Below are positions 1-8,197 of a DNA stretch of 22,554 nt, piece by piece (position 1 is the first letter of the stretch; the number at the start of each line of letters is the position of its first letter). The notes beneath the pieces were generated by a model. The model searched no databases. It was given only the letters and a program-made list of their open reading frames with translations, and was not told the origin of the DNA. Source of the stretch: Ophiothrix spiculata. Taxonomy: Eukaryota > Echinodermata > Ophiuroidea > Amphilepidida > Ophiotrichidae. The stretch lies in NCBI GenBank assembly GCA_000969725.1, contig JXSR01S044558.1, one strand, 5' to 3'. The position numbers and the translations under genes were made by a program.

Positions 1-303
1 CTCTAGTCATTTGGTACCTTTTTCAATTACCACTACTTTTTCTCAATTATTTTGTTTTATATTATTCTAACTGTTATTTCCTTTATCTGCATAATATTTC
101 TTGTTATATTTCTATCCATAATTGTATCATTCTGAGTAATGGGTGCCTTCTGCCACACGCTTTGCGTTTTTGAAGGCATCCATGTCTCACATATACAAAG
201 CTTGTACTTATTCACATTGTTATTCATTGTACAGTTATATACTGTTAATATATTTGTATATGCTGAGAGAAAACAAATAAACTAAACTGAAAACTAAACT
301 GAA
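1..303 (+). mobile_element. 3' end of a non-LTR retrotransposon (LINE)
   Basis: The stretch is AT-rich and noncoding. It ends in a short tandem tail (AAATAAACTAAACTGAAAACT...) at about 275-303. The LINE fragment that ends near 16671 finishes with the same kind of CTAAA-repeat tail, preceded by a similar ...TATATTTGTATATG... stretch. A small stem lies at about 139-172, where ATGGGTGCCTTC pairs with GAAGGCATCCAT. LINE 3' ends commonly carry a stem followed by a short tandem repeat. No reverse transcriptase coding is visible, so any body of the element lies left of the window. Confidence 0.5.
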
Positions 304-1078
304 TTTGACAATGAAACTTTGCATGCTGTCATTATTACCACTAACACTTCCAATGATGCAAAAATCTCAAAATGTTTGGGGAAAAGTTTGGGGATGATGC
401 TGAACTTGTCCAATGCCCCTTTAAATGAAAAATATTGCACCGGTGCTATTAAAACTAAAATGTTTGTTCACATGAAAATATATCTCATCCATTCATATTC
501 TTTACCCATACTTTTAATTGTGAATTTGAAATACCCGCTCCTCCGACTCCTACAAGATTCTTAAGAGAGAGTCACTATGAGAGAGAGTTAAGCTGTTATT
601 AATTTGGGGTGACTGCGGATATGTGTGCAATGCATCCCACTTAGGGTACGTGTTTCACCATGGTGTTTGAATTTGGAACTCCTGTAACTTGCTTATATGA
701 TCAAATAAAAAGGCTGATTTTTGCTTGAAGTAGAAAAAGTTTCATTTTCTGTGGAATCAGAAATCAACACACACAGTTTTGATTGTAAATAAATTAAGCG
801 TAATTTATTTACATTTTGTTTCTAAGTCAATGAGTAAGAATTCACTTCCTTATAAGGAATAATTGGCTATCCATTATGAGACAATATATGACAGTGCGTG
901 TGTGGTAGCATATACATTATTATTTCATAATGGGCTCCCCCTTCGAGGGCACCCATTACTCAAAATAATGTACGCCCAGCCCATCCATTTTGAGAGGATA
1001 GATGACAGGCAAAACAATAAATATGATCTTTTATTCTCTAATTACTTACTGCAATTCCTGTTGTTTCTTTCTCTCTAG
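304..1078. other. 5' flank or intron upstream of the TEX36-like exons
   Basis: No convincing coding exon is seen. About 350-427 resembles the right end of the element at 21519-21848: both have ATGCAAAAATCTCAAAA-like text followed by a CCCTTTAA or TCCTTTAA terminus, so a MITE remnant is likely. A hairpin at 929-957 (AATGGG..CCCATT) includes a reverse-strand copy of GAGTAATGGGTGCC, also found at 134-147. The end of the interval is a good splice acceptor (CTTTCTCTCTAG, AG at 1077-1078), so at least its right part should be intron. The initiating exon was looked for here and not found. Confidence 0.4.
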
Positions 1079-1192
1079 TATCCTACCAGCTTCCATGGCC
1101 ATTTCAGAAGTAAACACAGAAATGACTTCGTCAACGACTATCGACAACAAGCAAAACCCTCTCCTCCTGGCAAATTTGTGAGACGCCTCACT
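1079..1192 (+). CDS. TEX36-like gene, first visible coding exon (38 codons, phase 0)
   Basis: The acceptor is TTTCTTTCTCTCTAG (AG 1077-1078) and the donor is ACT|GTAAGT at 1193. The 114-bp exon reads open in one frame from YPTSFHGHFR to KFVRRLT with phase 0 at both ends. It is basic and proline-containing, and corresponds to the linker before the HDNR motif. It has no usable ATG at its start, so at least one more upstream exon is required. Confidence 0.78.
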
Positions 1193-4100
1193 GTAAGTTT
1201 GAAAACCACTATTGTAATCTGAGAGACAGTCTAGGACTATTGAAAAATCTTTGCATTCAGTAACATGTCTTTTTCCTCACAACTCGTTTTAGGTAATTTT
1301 GTTCTAATCAAAATCTTTTAAATGTGATCATCTTGTGATTAAAAGCAATTTTATCGATAAATATGTGTGTCTGTAAAGTGCATTTTATCAACATTCTCAA
1401 CCAAGCATAGTTTACTCTTTTCATATTTTAAGGTTGACTGAAATGTATTTATTTTCTGGTTTATACCCCAGAGGTAAAAATATTTCATTACCAGAACCTT
1501 TGGTATCATTTCAAAAATCATGGTTCTTTTTCAGTGCAGGTTTACACATAAATTAATAGGTCTTTTTCATACTCAGAGGAAAACTTGCGTATACATTTGT
1601 TTCTAACACAATACGTTGTCGGAGTAAGATATCACTTAAACAAACATCCTAACTGGCAATTGATTGACTAAATGGGCCCAGGGATTGATTGCAGCCATAG
1701 ACAAATATTTGCTTGGAAAACATAGTTCTTGAGATATAGGCCTAGTCCTACACAAATCAAGGCATGAGTTTAGGTTTATTGTACGTTTGATATCGACCTG
1801 TTAGACATAAGAATTTATTTTCTTCCACATATCAAAAAATAGTACAATCAAACATTGTGGAGGAGAACTGCATGGGAAATAAGCATTAAGCCTGTTGGGT
1901 CCCAGACTCCAAAGTTATCTAAATAAATTACACAATATGATAAATTTACAAGAAATCATAAATTTAGCATACTGTCCTCTCATTCCACAATACGATGGCC
2001 ACAGAGTCAAAAGAAAGGACAGAATGTTTCATTATGATTATTTCATTATAATCCAAAATATTTGTATAAAGTCTCCAGATAATAAATATTGTAAATAAGA
2101 TCTATGCAGATCTTGGGTACAGCATACCAGAACCTGCTTTCAACACATTTGTCTTATGCTTTTAAATGTACATGTCTCTTACTCCTATATTTAGATCCCC
2201 ACTTACTAGTCTAACTAAATATCTCAATTCTTTATATTATTATTTTCTTACAGAGCCGTCCTACCACGCATCAGTTTTCCAACCATGACAACAGGTTCTC
2301 CTTTCTGAACACCGTCACTTCCTTCCAGGATGTAAGTATCTCTTGTATACAAGATGGCGATCTGCTTCCCGATCTTGTTTACGCCTTAGGCCTGTAGTTA
2401 CTGCTGGTTCATGTAATTAACAAAAAAGCCTATCATATTACTGTGATATTTTTTGTATTTGAAAGCTTCACCTCTTATCTCGGGTCTCCCCCTTCTCTAA
2501 ACTGCTAGAAAAATTATCAAAGCAAAGATTTGATTGATAATTGGGCCTACCTCAAATTAACAAGGTGTTTTTTTTTTTTTTTCGTATAAACCAATGTTTG
2601 ATGTAGAAAATGAGAAAATAAAGAGTAAAAATTGAAAAAAATCTTGGTCGGGAAAACACAGGGAAAGGAGAAAACCAAAGGAATTTACCCCCTGAAAAAA
2701 ATATTGTTGATGCCAATATCTGTATGATATTTCAGGCTAGCAAATAATTTTACTGTTCCATATTTGGTTGATTCCTGTGAATTTTCACATGCCATCTTTG
2801 AAATCCTATTTCCATTAAAAGTTTGAAAATAAAAAAATTGAGATCAGGGTCAGGATTTATTTTGCTCATTTCTATGGTTGCTAAGCCACATACCAACACA
2901 TCTCCAAGTTTGAGTGCAATTTGAATAATTGCAGCAAGTGCCAAAGGACTTTGTGACATTAATAAATTGACACCATGTATTTATGTCAAAGCTTTGTAAC
3001 ACCTGCCTGGTAACATATGCTGCTTTAATAGTAGTGTCAAGTCCAAGGTCAAGCCTAATTGGCATACAAATTGCTTGGGAACTGTCAAACAATATGTTTT
3101 GATGGTTGCATCCTCCAAACCTTTCCTGTAATATTAGTGACGACATCAAGGAGAAAGGGCAGGTATTGGAGCATTTGCTTCCCTCCCAGTTGAATGTTCT
3201 GTAGCCCCCTCCCCTCTACTGGTCAGATGCAAAAAGCTGGATGAAATGGTCCCTCTCTCGTTACAAATATTGTTTTTGGCCCCCTCCCCAAACAACATCT
3301 GGCATTGTATCAGTATGATTAGATAAATTTGTATAAGTATTTAGATGAAATGACAATTATCAATTTATGTACGGTATTGTATATAGGCCTACCTACCATA
3401 CCTTTTCAATTTATATTTTTTTCATTATTTCACAACTTTTCACAAGACTATTTTGGTTTAAATGAAATATATTGATACTTTTTTCCTCGTCAAGTATGTA
3501 TGATCAAAATATATGAGAAATCTGCACTTGTTACATGCTATTGGTGTAAGTGCAGTCTGGTATCTATCTACACCTGCATTCAGTATCACCATACTGCCCT
3601 CCAGTGTTAGCATTTAAAAGCATGTTACAAACAAAAACTGGCAAGTTACATTTGGTGGCAATGAAGCATCTTTGCTGGCTCTGATGAGAGGCTGAAGAAG
3701 CGTATCATTTTCAAAATAGATGCTACATTAAGATTTCAATGACCAATATAAAATGTAACAGCAAATAATTCAAGAAACAATTATTGGAATTACACAAATT
3801 TTTGAAGGGCCACATATTTTGTGTGCCTTTTGGAATGCCATACCGGTAATTGTTATATAAATTCATTTTGATTTGCAAATATTTTATTTTTCTTTACAGG
3901 GTCTTGGAAAGAAGAAAGTTGAAACTAATCACAAGAGCAAGTTTATTCCAGACTTCATTGCATGGATACCACATAAGAGAGAAATCAGCCAATCTGGTCC
4001 GCTAGAGTCGGTCTACAGGGATACCTTTAATAACTCTGAGAGGAAAGCTTCACCACAGATTCTTATCAACACCATCCCTAAACCTAAAACTGTCAAAGAA

Positions 4101-4703
4101 ACTAGCAATCTTAGAGTCTCCAAATCTGTACCATACAGTGACCCTGTTGATATAGAAGACTTGGTATCAAAACCTGTGACAACATATGAATTTGTACACA
4201 GGCATATGCAACCCAATAAACAGATTAACACGAATATGAATACAGGACAGGTACAGCAATACCCCGTTCCAGCCCAGATCACTCCAGATTATATCAATCC
4301 AAAAGTACCATCAATATATGAGCGACCTAAAACATCACTCACTAAGCTTAGACGGGCAAGGATCTCATCAGCGCCAAACCTTCGTTCAAGTGTGGCAGCT
4401 TGTCTCAGATGGCATGATGCAGATGATAATAAGGTGGTTAGACCTAAAACTGTAACCGGACATTTACCAGAGCTTTCTTCCTATGGGGAGACACAGGTGT
4501 TGAATTTGGCAGGTTCGGCACCGAATTTGACAAACTTTCAAAATGGCAGTCCAGTAACACACAGTACACAAGCTTGGGGCTGTAATGACTATGAAAAGAC
4601 TAGTCGTGTTCCAGCCACACAAACTGTAGAGCCAATTGCAACCAGTATCAGTAGTAGCCATGTGGTTGTGCCACCTTCTGCAGTGCCAATGGAACAGGGG
4701 TGA
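1079..4703 (+). CDS. TEX36-like HDNR-domain protein, 5'-incomplete, join(1079..1192,2254..2331,3900..4703)
   Basis: Three exons joined by GT..AG introns encode 331 visible residues ending at TGA 4701-4703. The joined protein carries QFSNHDNRFSF at the end of exon 2 and GLGKKK at the start of exon 3, then a SKF..DFIAW segment and VYRDTF. This order (FS.HDNR, then D.GLG+KK, then a tryptophan segment, then VY+) matches what I recall of vertebrate testis-expressed protein 36 and the Pfam HDNR domain. Family members are linked to testis; their molecular role is not established, and a sperm or ciliary structural role is only an inference. Vertebrate TEX36 is roughly 190 residues, so this protein is much longer, because of a low-complexity C-terminal tail of about 200 residues. 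No membrane segment is visible. The start codon and N-terminal exon are missing and probably lie left of the window. The homology call is from memory of the motif, not a search. Confidence 0.8.
1193..2253 (+). other. intron 1 of the TEX36-like gene
   Basis: This is a 1,061-bp intron, GTAAGT to TTTTCTTACAG. It is AT-rich with no open frame of note and no repeat with recognisable ends. Single copies of AGGCCTA-type words occur, as elsewhere in the window. Confidence 0.7.
2254..2331 (+). CDS. TEX36-like gene, exon carrying the HDNR motif (26 codons)
   Basis: The acceptor is TATTTTCTTACAG and the donor is GAT|GTAAGT at 2332. The 78-bp exon is phase 0 on both sides and reads SRPTTHQFSNHDNRFSFLNT then VTSFQD. 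The HDNR tetrapeptide that names the family is at exon residues 11-14. The following D at the splice junction joins GLGKKK in the next exon, giving the D-GLG-KK block also present in TEX36. Confidence 0.82.
2332..3899 (+). other. intron 2 of the TEX36-like gene
   Basis: This is a 1,568-bp intron, GTAAGT to TTTTTCTTTACAG (AG 3898-3899). It contains a T-run at about 2569-2582, and on the opposite strand an open coding-like stretch (2750-3125) listed separately. The rest is AT-rich without recognisable elements. Confidence 0.7.
2750..3125 (-). pseudogene. coding-like remnant antisense within intron 2, unrecognised
   Basis: On the minus strand a single frame runs from a splice-acceptor-like ATATTACAG (AG at 3127-3126) to TAA at 2752-2750. 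It has only one internal stop (TAA at 2983-2981). The first part includes CLTVPKQFVCQLGLTLDLTL; the second part, from the ATG at 2959, includes SPLALAAIIQIALKLGDVLV. Both have the hydrophobic and polar texture of real protein rather than translated AT-rich DNA, and other frames are also partly open. I do not recognise the family. A decayed gene copy or a nested exon is possible, but chance cannot be excluded. Confidence 0.25.
3900..4703 (+). CDS. TEX36-like gene, terminal exon with long low-complexity tail (267 codons + stop)
   Basis: The frame is fixed by the acceptor at 3898-3899. In-frame codons upstream (from an ATG at 3873) are intron sequence. Exon residues 1-6 are GLGKKK; 14-22 SKFIPDFIA; 39-43 YRDTF closes the conserved core. 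The tail repeats short motifs: KPKTV at 61-65, RPKTS at 142-146 and RPKTV at 181-185, and SAPNL at 157-161 and 206-210. R154 with S157 and P159 (RISSAP) fits the RxxSxP form bound by 14-3-3 proteins once phosphorylated; this is a pattern match only. The tail is rich in S, T, P, N and Q and has no predicted globular look. The exon ends at TGA, 45 bp before an AATAAA. Confidence 0.85.
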   Translation, partial: GLGKKKVETNHKSKFIPDFIAWIPHKREISQSGPLESVYRDTFNNSERKASPQILINTIPKPKTVKETSNLRVSKSVPYSDPVDIEDLVSKPVTTYEFVHRHMQPNKQINTNMNTGQVQQYPVPAQITPDYINPKVPSIYERPKTSLTKLRRARISSAPNLRSSVAACLRWHDADDNKVVRPKTVTGHLPELSSYGETQVLNLAGSAPNLTNFQNGSPVTHSTQAWGCNDYEKTSRVPATQTVEPIATSISSSHVVVPPSAVPMEQG

Positions 4704-4747
4704 AAAACTTTGTCTTTGAAAAAATGTTTTGATTTCATCTTCAAAAA

Positions 4748-4753
4748 AATAAA
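4748..4753 (+). terminator. proximal polyadenylation signal AATAAA
   Basis: AATAAA lies 45 bp after the TGA of the TEX36-like gene. A second AATAAA is at 5272-5277. If the proximal site is used the 3' UTR is very short. If the distal one is used, the transcript contains the hairpin at 4791-4950. Confidence 0.5.
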
Positions 4754-4790
4754 CAGTTGAACTTCTGAGAGTAAGGCTGAAAACATAGTC

Positions 4791-4950
4791 GGCCTCCAAA
4801 CAAAATTTTCGCTGCCAAACATGTGGTTGTGACGTCAAAATAAAATAACTTCAATTGCCATATACATTGCGCCAAATGTTTGTTACAGGTTTATATTTGA
4901 TGGTGACGTCACGACCAAATGTTTGGTAGCGAAAATTTTGTTTGGAGGCC
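4791..4950. repeat. 160-bp hairpin MITE in the 3' flank of the TEX36-like gene
   Basis: Arms 4791-4837 and 4904-4950 are inverted copies of 47 bp with three mismatches. Each begins GGCCTCCAAACAAAATTTTC reading inward and ends TGACGTCA at the loop. The 66-bp loop contains a further partial GCCAAATGTTTG. No clear target duplication is visible. Its size and structure fit a fold-back MITE. Confidence 0.75.
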
Positions 4951-5271
4951 TAACAGTGCCAGTAGGGCTAGTTTACAGTCCATGTATGAGGACCTAATTA
5001 GTCCTCCATTGACTATTTAGGCTGAACTTCCTGAAAAAGTGCTTTATTGCAGACTTCATGTAAATCCCTCTTTGACACTGCATGTACATATAGTTGATAA
5101 TAGCACCCAGCATGTATGAACTCGGATGTGCCAATCTTTTGGTTTCTTTATAAAGTTAAAATAATCATAGTAACAAAGGTCATTTTGTAGAAATATTTAT
5201 AGATGCCATACCCACAAGATGGCTCACATTCCCACTCCCGTGAAGTCTGCAACAAGTCTAAAAACATGTAA

Positions 5272-5277
5272 AATAAA
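5272..5277 (+). terminator. distal AATAAA
   Basis: AATAAA about 570 bp after the TEX36-like stop codon, in an A-rich context. It is a candidate distal polyadenylation signal on the same strand. The DNA between 4951 and 5545 has no open frame of note and is best read as 3' UTR or intergenic. Confidence 0.3.
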
Positions 5278-5545
5278 AAAATAACCTTATTTTTGTACTT
5301 TCTGTCCTAGTATGCTAAATGTGATAAAGACTTACCTTGTATGAACTTGAAGAATGTTTTTTAATTGTTAATATGTGCAAATCAGTGTTTAGAAAACAAC
5401 ATTTTCAGGTAGAGCTAGATTGTCAACCGGAATATGTTATAATGTAATATTCCAAAGAGAAAACTCCTGTCACACAAAAATTATTGGAAGTTTTGATATA
5501 GCATTCCAGTTGCAGTTTGAACCCAAGGAGCACCTGAATTTATAA

Positions 5546-5620
5546 TTTGATCAACACTAAATAGGCAAGAATTATGAGGCTTTCTTCATCTGCAAGTGAA
5601 CATAATCCCACTATACACAC
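5546..5620. repeat. partial copy of the CTATACTTTGATCA fold-back element
   Basis: TTTGATCAACACTAAATAGG and the text after it (ATTATGAGGCTTT..ACATAATCCCA..TACACACG) match the reverse complement of about 6832-6905, the right arm of the element at 6692-6910. Only one end is present here. Between this and 6154 the DNA holds a G-run at about 5718-5731 and A/T-rich filler with no gene. Confidence 0.5.
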
Positions 5621-6153
5621 GTGCCATATATACCATATCTATAATTGACATACTCCCGCCGTTGATGGGGTAAATCCACAGAATTGGGTGGGGAATTGGA
5701 ACTCAGAACGCATGGCAAATTGGGGGGGGGGGGCATTTATGAAGGTGATATCCACCTCGCATCTTAAGTGCCCCATTTTTCCAATGATTCATAAGTTAAA
5801 AGCAAAGTTATTTGTCCTGCACAAAATATATTACTGAAACAAATAAACACAAGATTAGTTTATATTTTTCATTTGCAGTTTATTTCATCTATTTCACCTA
5901 TACAAAGAGATATTGCATGGCAGTAGTTACACATTTAATATGGCAGTTATAATATACAACATCAAATAATTTGCATATTAATATTATGAAAAAACAAGCA
6001 AAATCATAAAAAAATAAATAAAGGAAAACGATGCAGTCATCTGTTAATCAGCACCTATAGTTTGTATTCTAGTGACAATTAAGGTAAAACACATTTAACA
6101 TGTGGCTGCCATTGCAGGTACAAACTCCTTACATTCATATTACAAATTCATTA

Positions 6154-6383
6154 GGGACCGTTCACAAACACTTGTTAGGGGGGGTCTGATGTGGAAAATT
6201 TCCAGGGGGGGGGGCATTTTCGACCTCAAAAATTAGTGGTCAACCCCACAGAAAAGCATGTAAACTTAATTTTTACTGGAAAATTTATGGTATTTTTTTC
6301 AAGGCCCCCTTTACGAGGGTGAAACATTTTAAGAGACCCCTTTTTGCATAAGCCCCCCCTAACAAGTGTTTGTGAATGGTCCC
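6154..6383. mobile_element. MITE with TTA target duplication (copy 1)
   Basis: The termini are inverted: GGGACCGTTCACAAACACTT at the left and its near-complement (..AAGTGTTTGTGAATGGTCCC) at the right. Both are followed inward by GTTAGGGGGGG-type runs. Flanking TTA at 6151-6153 and 6384-6386 looks like a 3-bp target duplication. A TWA duplication with such ends suggests the PIF/Harbinger superfamily; that is inference. There is no transposase coding. A second copy, in opposite orientation, is at 19821-20090. Confidence 0.72.
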
Positions 6384-6691
6384 TTATGTTTTTTCTCACA
6401 ACCAAAACTGCTATCTGTTCAAATGGGTTGTGATGATGGATAATAATTTCAATGAACAATTTCAATTGACAAGTACCTGTTGTTCTCAAAAGGTTAACAA
6501 CACACAGAAAAATTTACATTTGAATAAAAACACTGAAATAAGTTATTGTGTAAGTCATCCTCAATGATAAAGAAGTCTGTCAAGGAGGACCACATGTGTG
6601 AAGCAAAGCTGATATAAGCAGTGAGATCAAAGTGAACTGGGCTGATGCCATCGACTGCTTGGCATTGTCTCCCTGTCATATTCCGTCTTAA

Positions 6692-6910
6692 CTATACTTT
6701 GATCAACACCAAACAGGCGGTCCTCTTCACATAATGAATTGATACAGATAAGCGCGCGTGTAGCTAAACACAGCATAAGTGCAGGAGCTGACGAAGTGTG
6801 TTGCACGTGTGACTCGCGTATCAGCATCTAGGGCGCGCGTGTAACTGGGATTATGTTTACTTGATAAAAGCCTCATAATTCCTGCCTATTTAGTATTGAT
6901 CAAAGTATAG
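6692..6910. mobile_element. 219-bp fold-back MITE, CTATACTTTGATCA ends
   Basis: The 27-bp termini 6692-6718 and 6884-6910 are inverted repeats matching at 24 positions, starting CTATACTTTGATCAA. The interior has two GCGCGCGTGTA words (about 6752 and 6832), unusually CpG-rich for this region. A related end lies at 5546-5620. The superfamily is not determined; no target duplication is certain. Confidence 0.6.
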
Positions 6911-7112
6911 ACCACGAGATAGTGAAATTTGGTACAGTATGTCTATTTGTTATTTGCGTTAGTAAAATATTTACATGCATATATCCTGTTCCTTATATTG
7001 ATCACTGTATTATTTACACACCATCTCAGTCTTTCTAAAAACAGATAAATAAACAGCTTTGAAAAATGAAATATGTATTGCTTGTTGATTCTTTATAGAG
7101 TTCAGACCATTA

Positions 7113-7197
7113 AGGCCTAGATACACTTTGTCAATTTTTGTAGTCATTTTCATTCAGAATTTTTCTCATGGTATTACATTTTATTTTCATTCAGAAA
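7113..7197 (+). repeat. left-end fragment of the AAGGCC..GGCCTT element
   Basis: AAGGCCTAGATACACTTTGT and about 65 further bases match the left end of the complete element at 10062-10563 (shared TAGTCATTTTCATTCAGAAT). No matching right end is seen before 7488, so it is truncated or diverged. Confidence 0.55.
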
Positions 7198-7283
7198 TAT
7201 TTGAGTCAAAATGATGGATTTTCACCTGAATCTGATCTTGAACCTCTTGCGCTGTTATCATATGAACACTATTTATATTTCAA

Positions 7284-7390
7284 GCCACTTAGCAAACACT
7301 CCCATGGCTGCAATTTTGTGATCATAACTTTGGTCTATGATGTATTTTGACTTAAGCAATTTTCATGACTTTGTAGAATTGGATATTGTG
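7284..7390 (+). repeat. diverged copy of the TTAA-flanked repeat unit
   Basis: GCCAC..CCCATGGCTGCAATTT, then GTGATCATAACTTTGGTCTA and TGATGTATT..CTTTGTAGAATTGG, align with the central part of the units at 12019-12575 (CCATGGCAGCGATTTC, GTGATCATTACTAACTCCGG). The ends of the unit are not recognisable here, so this is an older internal fragment. Confidence 0.5.
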
Positions 7391-7488
7391 AAATTCAGTA
7401 GCTTTCAGTTATAGTTAATACATTACACAAACATAAACACATGAATCAGACTACCTTTCACTTCTTTTCTGTTTTCAAGACACAATTT

Positions 7489-7811
7489 CCCCGTTCAGAC
7501 ACACTAAAGTTGTTTTAAGTGATATCGAGTCCATTTTTAATTTCAAACACGACCTTGGATTAGCAAAAAGTAACTTGACTTACGACTGTTCACACATGCG
7601 TTGTGATTTTGAAGTCGAATTGAGATGAACTTTACTTGATGATCCAGGTCAATGCGCCGTAGAAGTAAACACTAATTCAACTTGACTTACGACGACAGGT
7701 GTACATACATACGAAAAGTCATCGGTTGTCGTCGTTAGTCGAGTTACATCGACTTACTAACGCGACTTAACTATAACTCGAATATGACTTTTTGGCTCTG
7801 TCTGAACGGGG
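7489..7811. mobile_element. 323-bp MITE with CCCCGTTCAGACA termini
   Basis: CCCCGTTCAGACA (7489-7501) is inverted as TGTCTGAACGGGG (7799-7811). The interior repeats a CGACTTA/TAAGTCG word: ACTTGACTTACGAC occurs twice, then TCGACTTAC and GCGACTTAAC. Clustered subterminal motifs of this kind are a feature of transposase binding regions, for example in hAT elements. No coding is seen and the target duplication is unclear. Confidence 0.6.
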
Positions 7812-8197
7812 TAAATGATTACCTCCTGGACTTTGACACATATTCAATACATAAATATTGTCCGTAACAGCACACAAGCATTTTTAGATATTTATTATTT
7901 ATTGCAAAATACTCTAGACACTAAAAGACACAAAATGTTGAAGAAACAATTGAAAAATGATGAGAACATATGTTTCAAATAAATAACTTTTTCAGATTTA
8001 CCATCAGCTGCATCATAATATAAAAGCGGAATTCAACATACACTTCAAACAAGATACTTTTAAACTTATCTCATTAAAATATATAATATCTATTTACTCA
8101 ACTCGTAAAGTTGTAAAATATGTGTATGTAATGTGACCTAAAACCTCCAGTAGAGTCAGCATTTTTCATTTCAAGCAAAAGTACAAAAATACACATG
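7812..8197. other. AT-rich interval without recognised features
   Basis: No gene, clear repeat ends or long open frame is seen between the CCCCGTTCAGACA element and the mariner pair. Confidence 0.5.

Noticed and set aside
319..564. 81-codon open frame on plus
   Set aside because: It has random composition, overlaps a MITE-like remnant, and lacks splice sites and family resemblance.
863..1078. 71-codon open frame ending at the first visible exon
   Set aside because: It runs into the CTCTCTAG acceptor and stops there. The exon is read in a different context, and the upstream part looks like intron.
3655..3710. CTGATGA followed by CTGA, suggesting a C/D-box snoRNA in intron 2
   Set aside because: The two boxes are only a few bases apart and there is no terminal stem, so a snoRNA is not supported.
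4013..4838. Three minus-strand open frames opposite the TEX36-like terminal exon
   Set aside because: They are antisense shadows of the real exon and its 3' flank. The exon frame continues the HDNR protein.
6494..6679. Minus-strand open frame with protein-like middle (SPVHFDLTAYISFASHMWSS)
   Set aside because: It lies between two MITEs, with no convincing splice context or recognised family. Kept only as a possible coding remnant.
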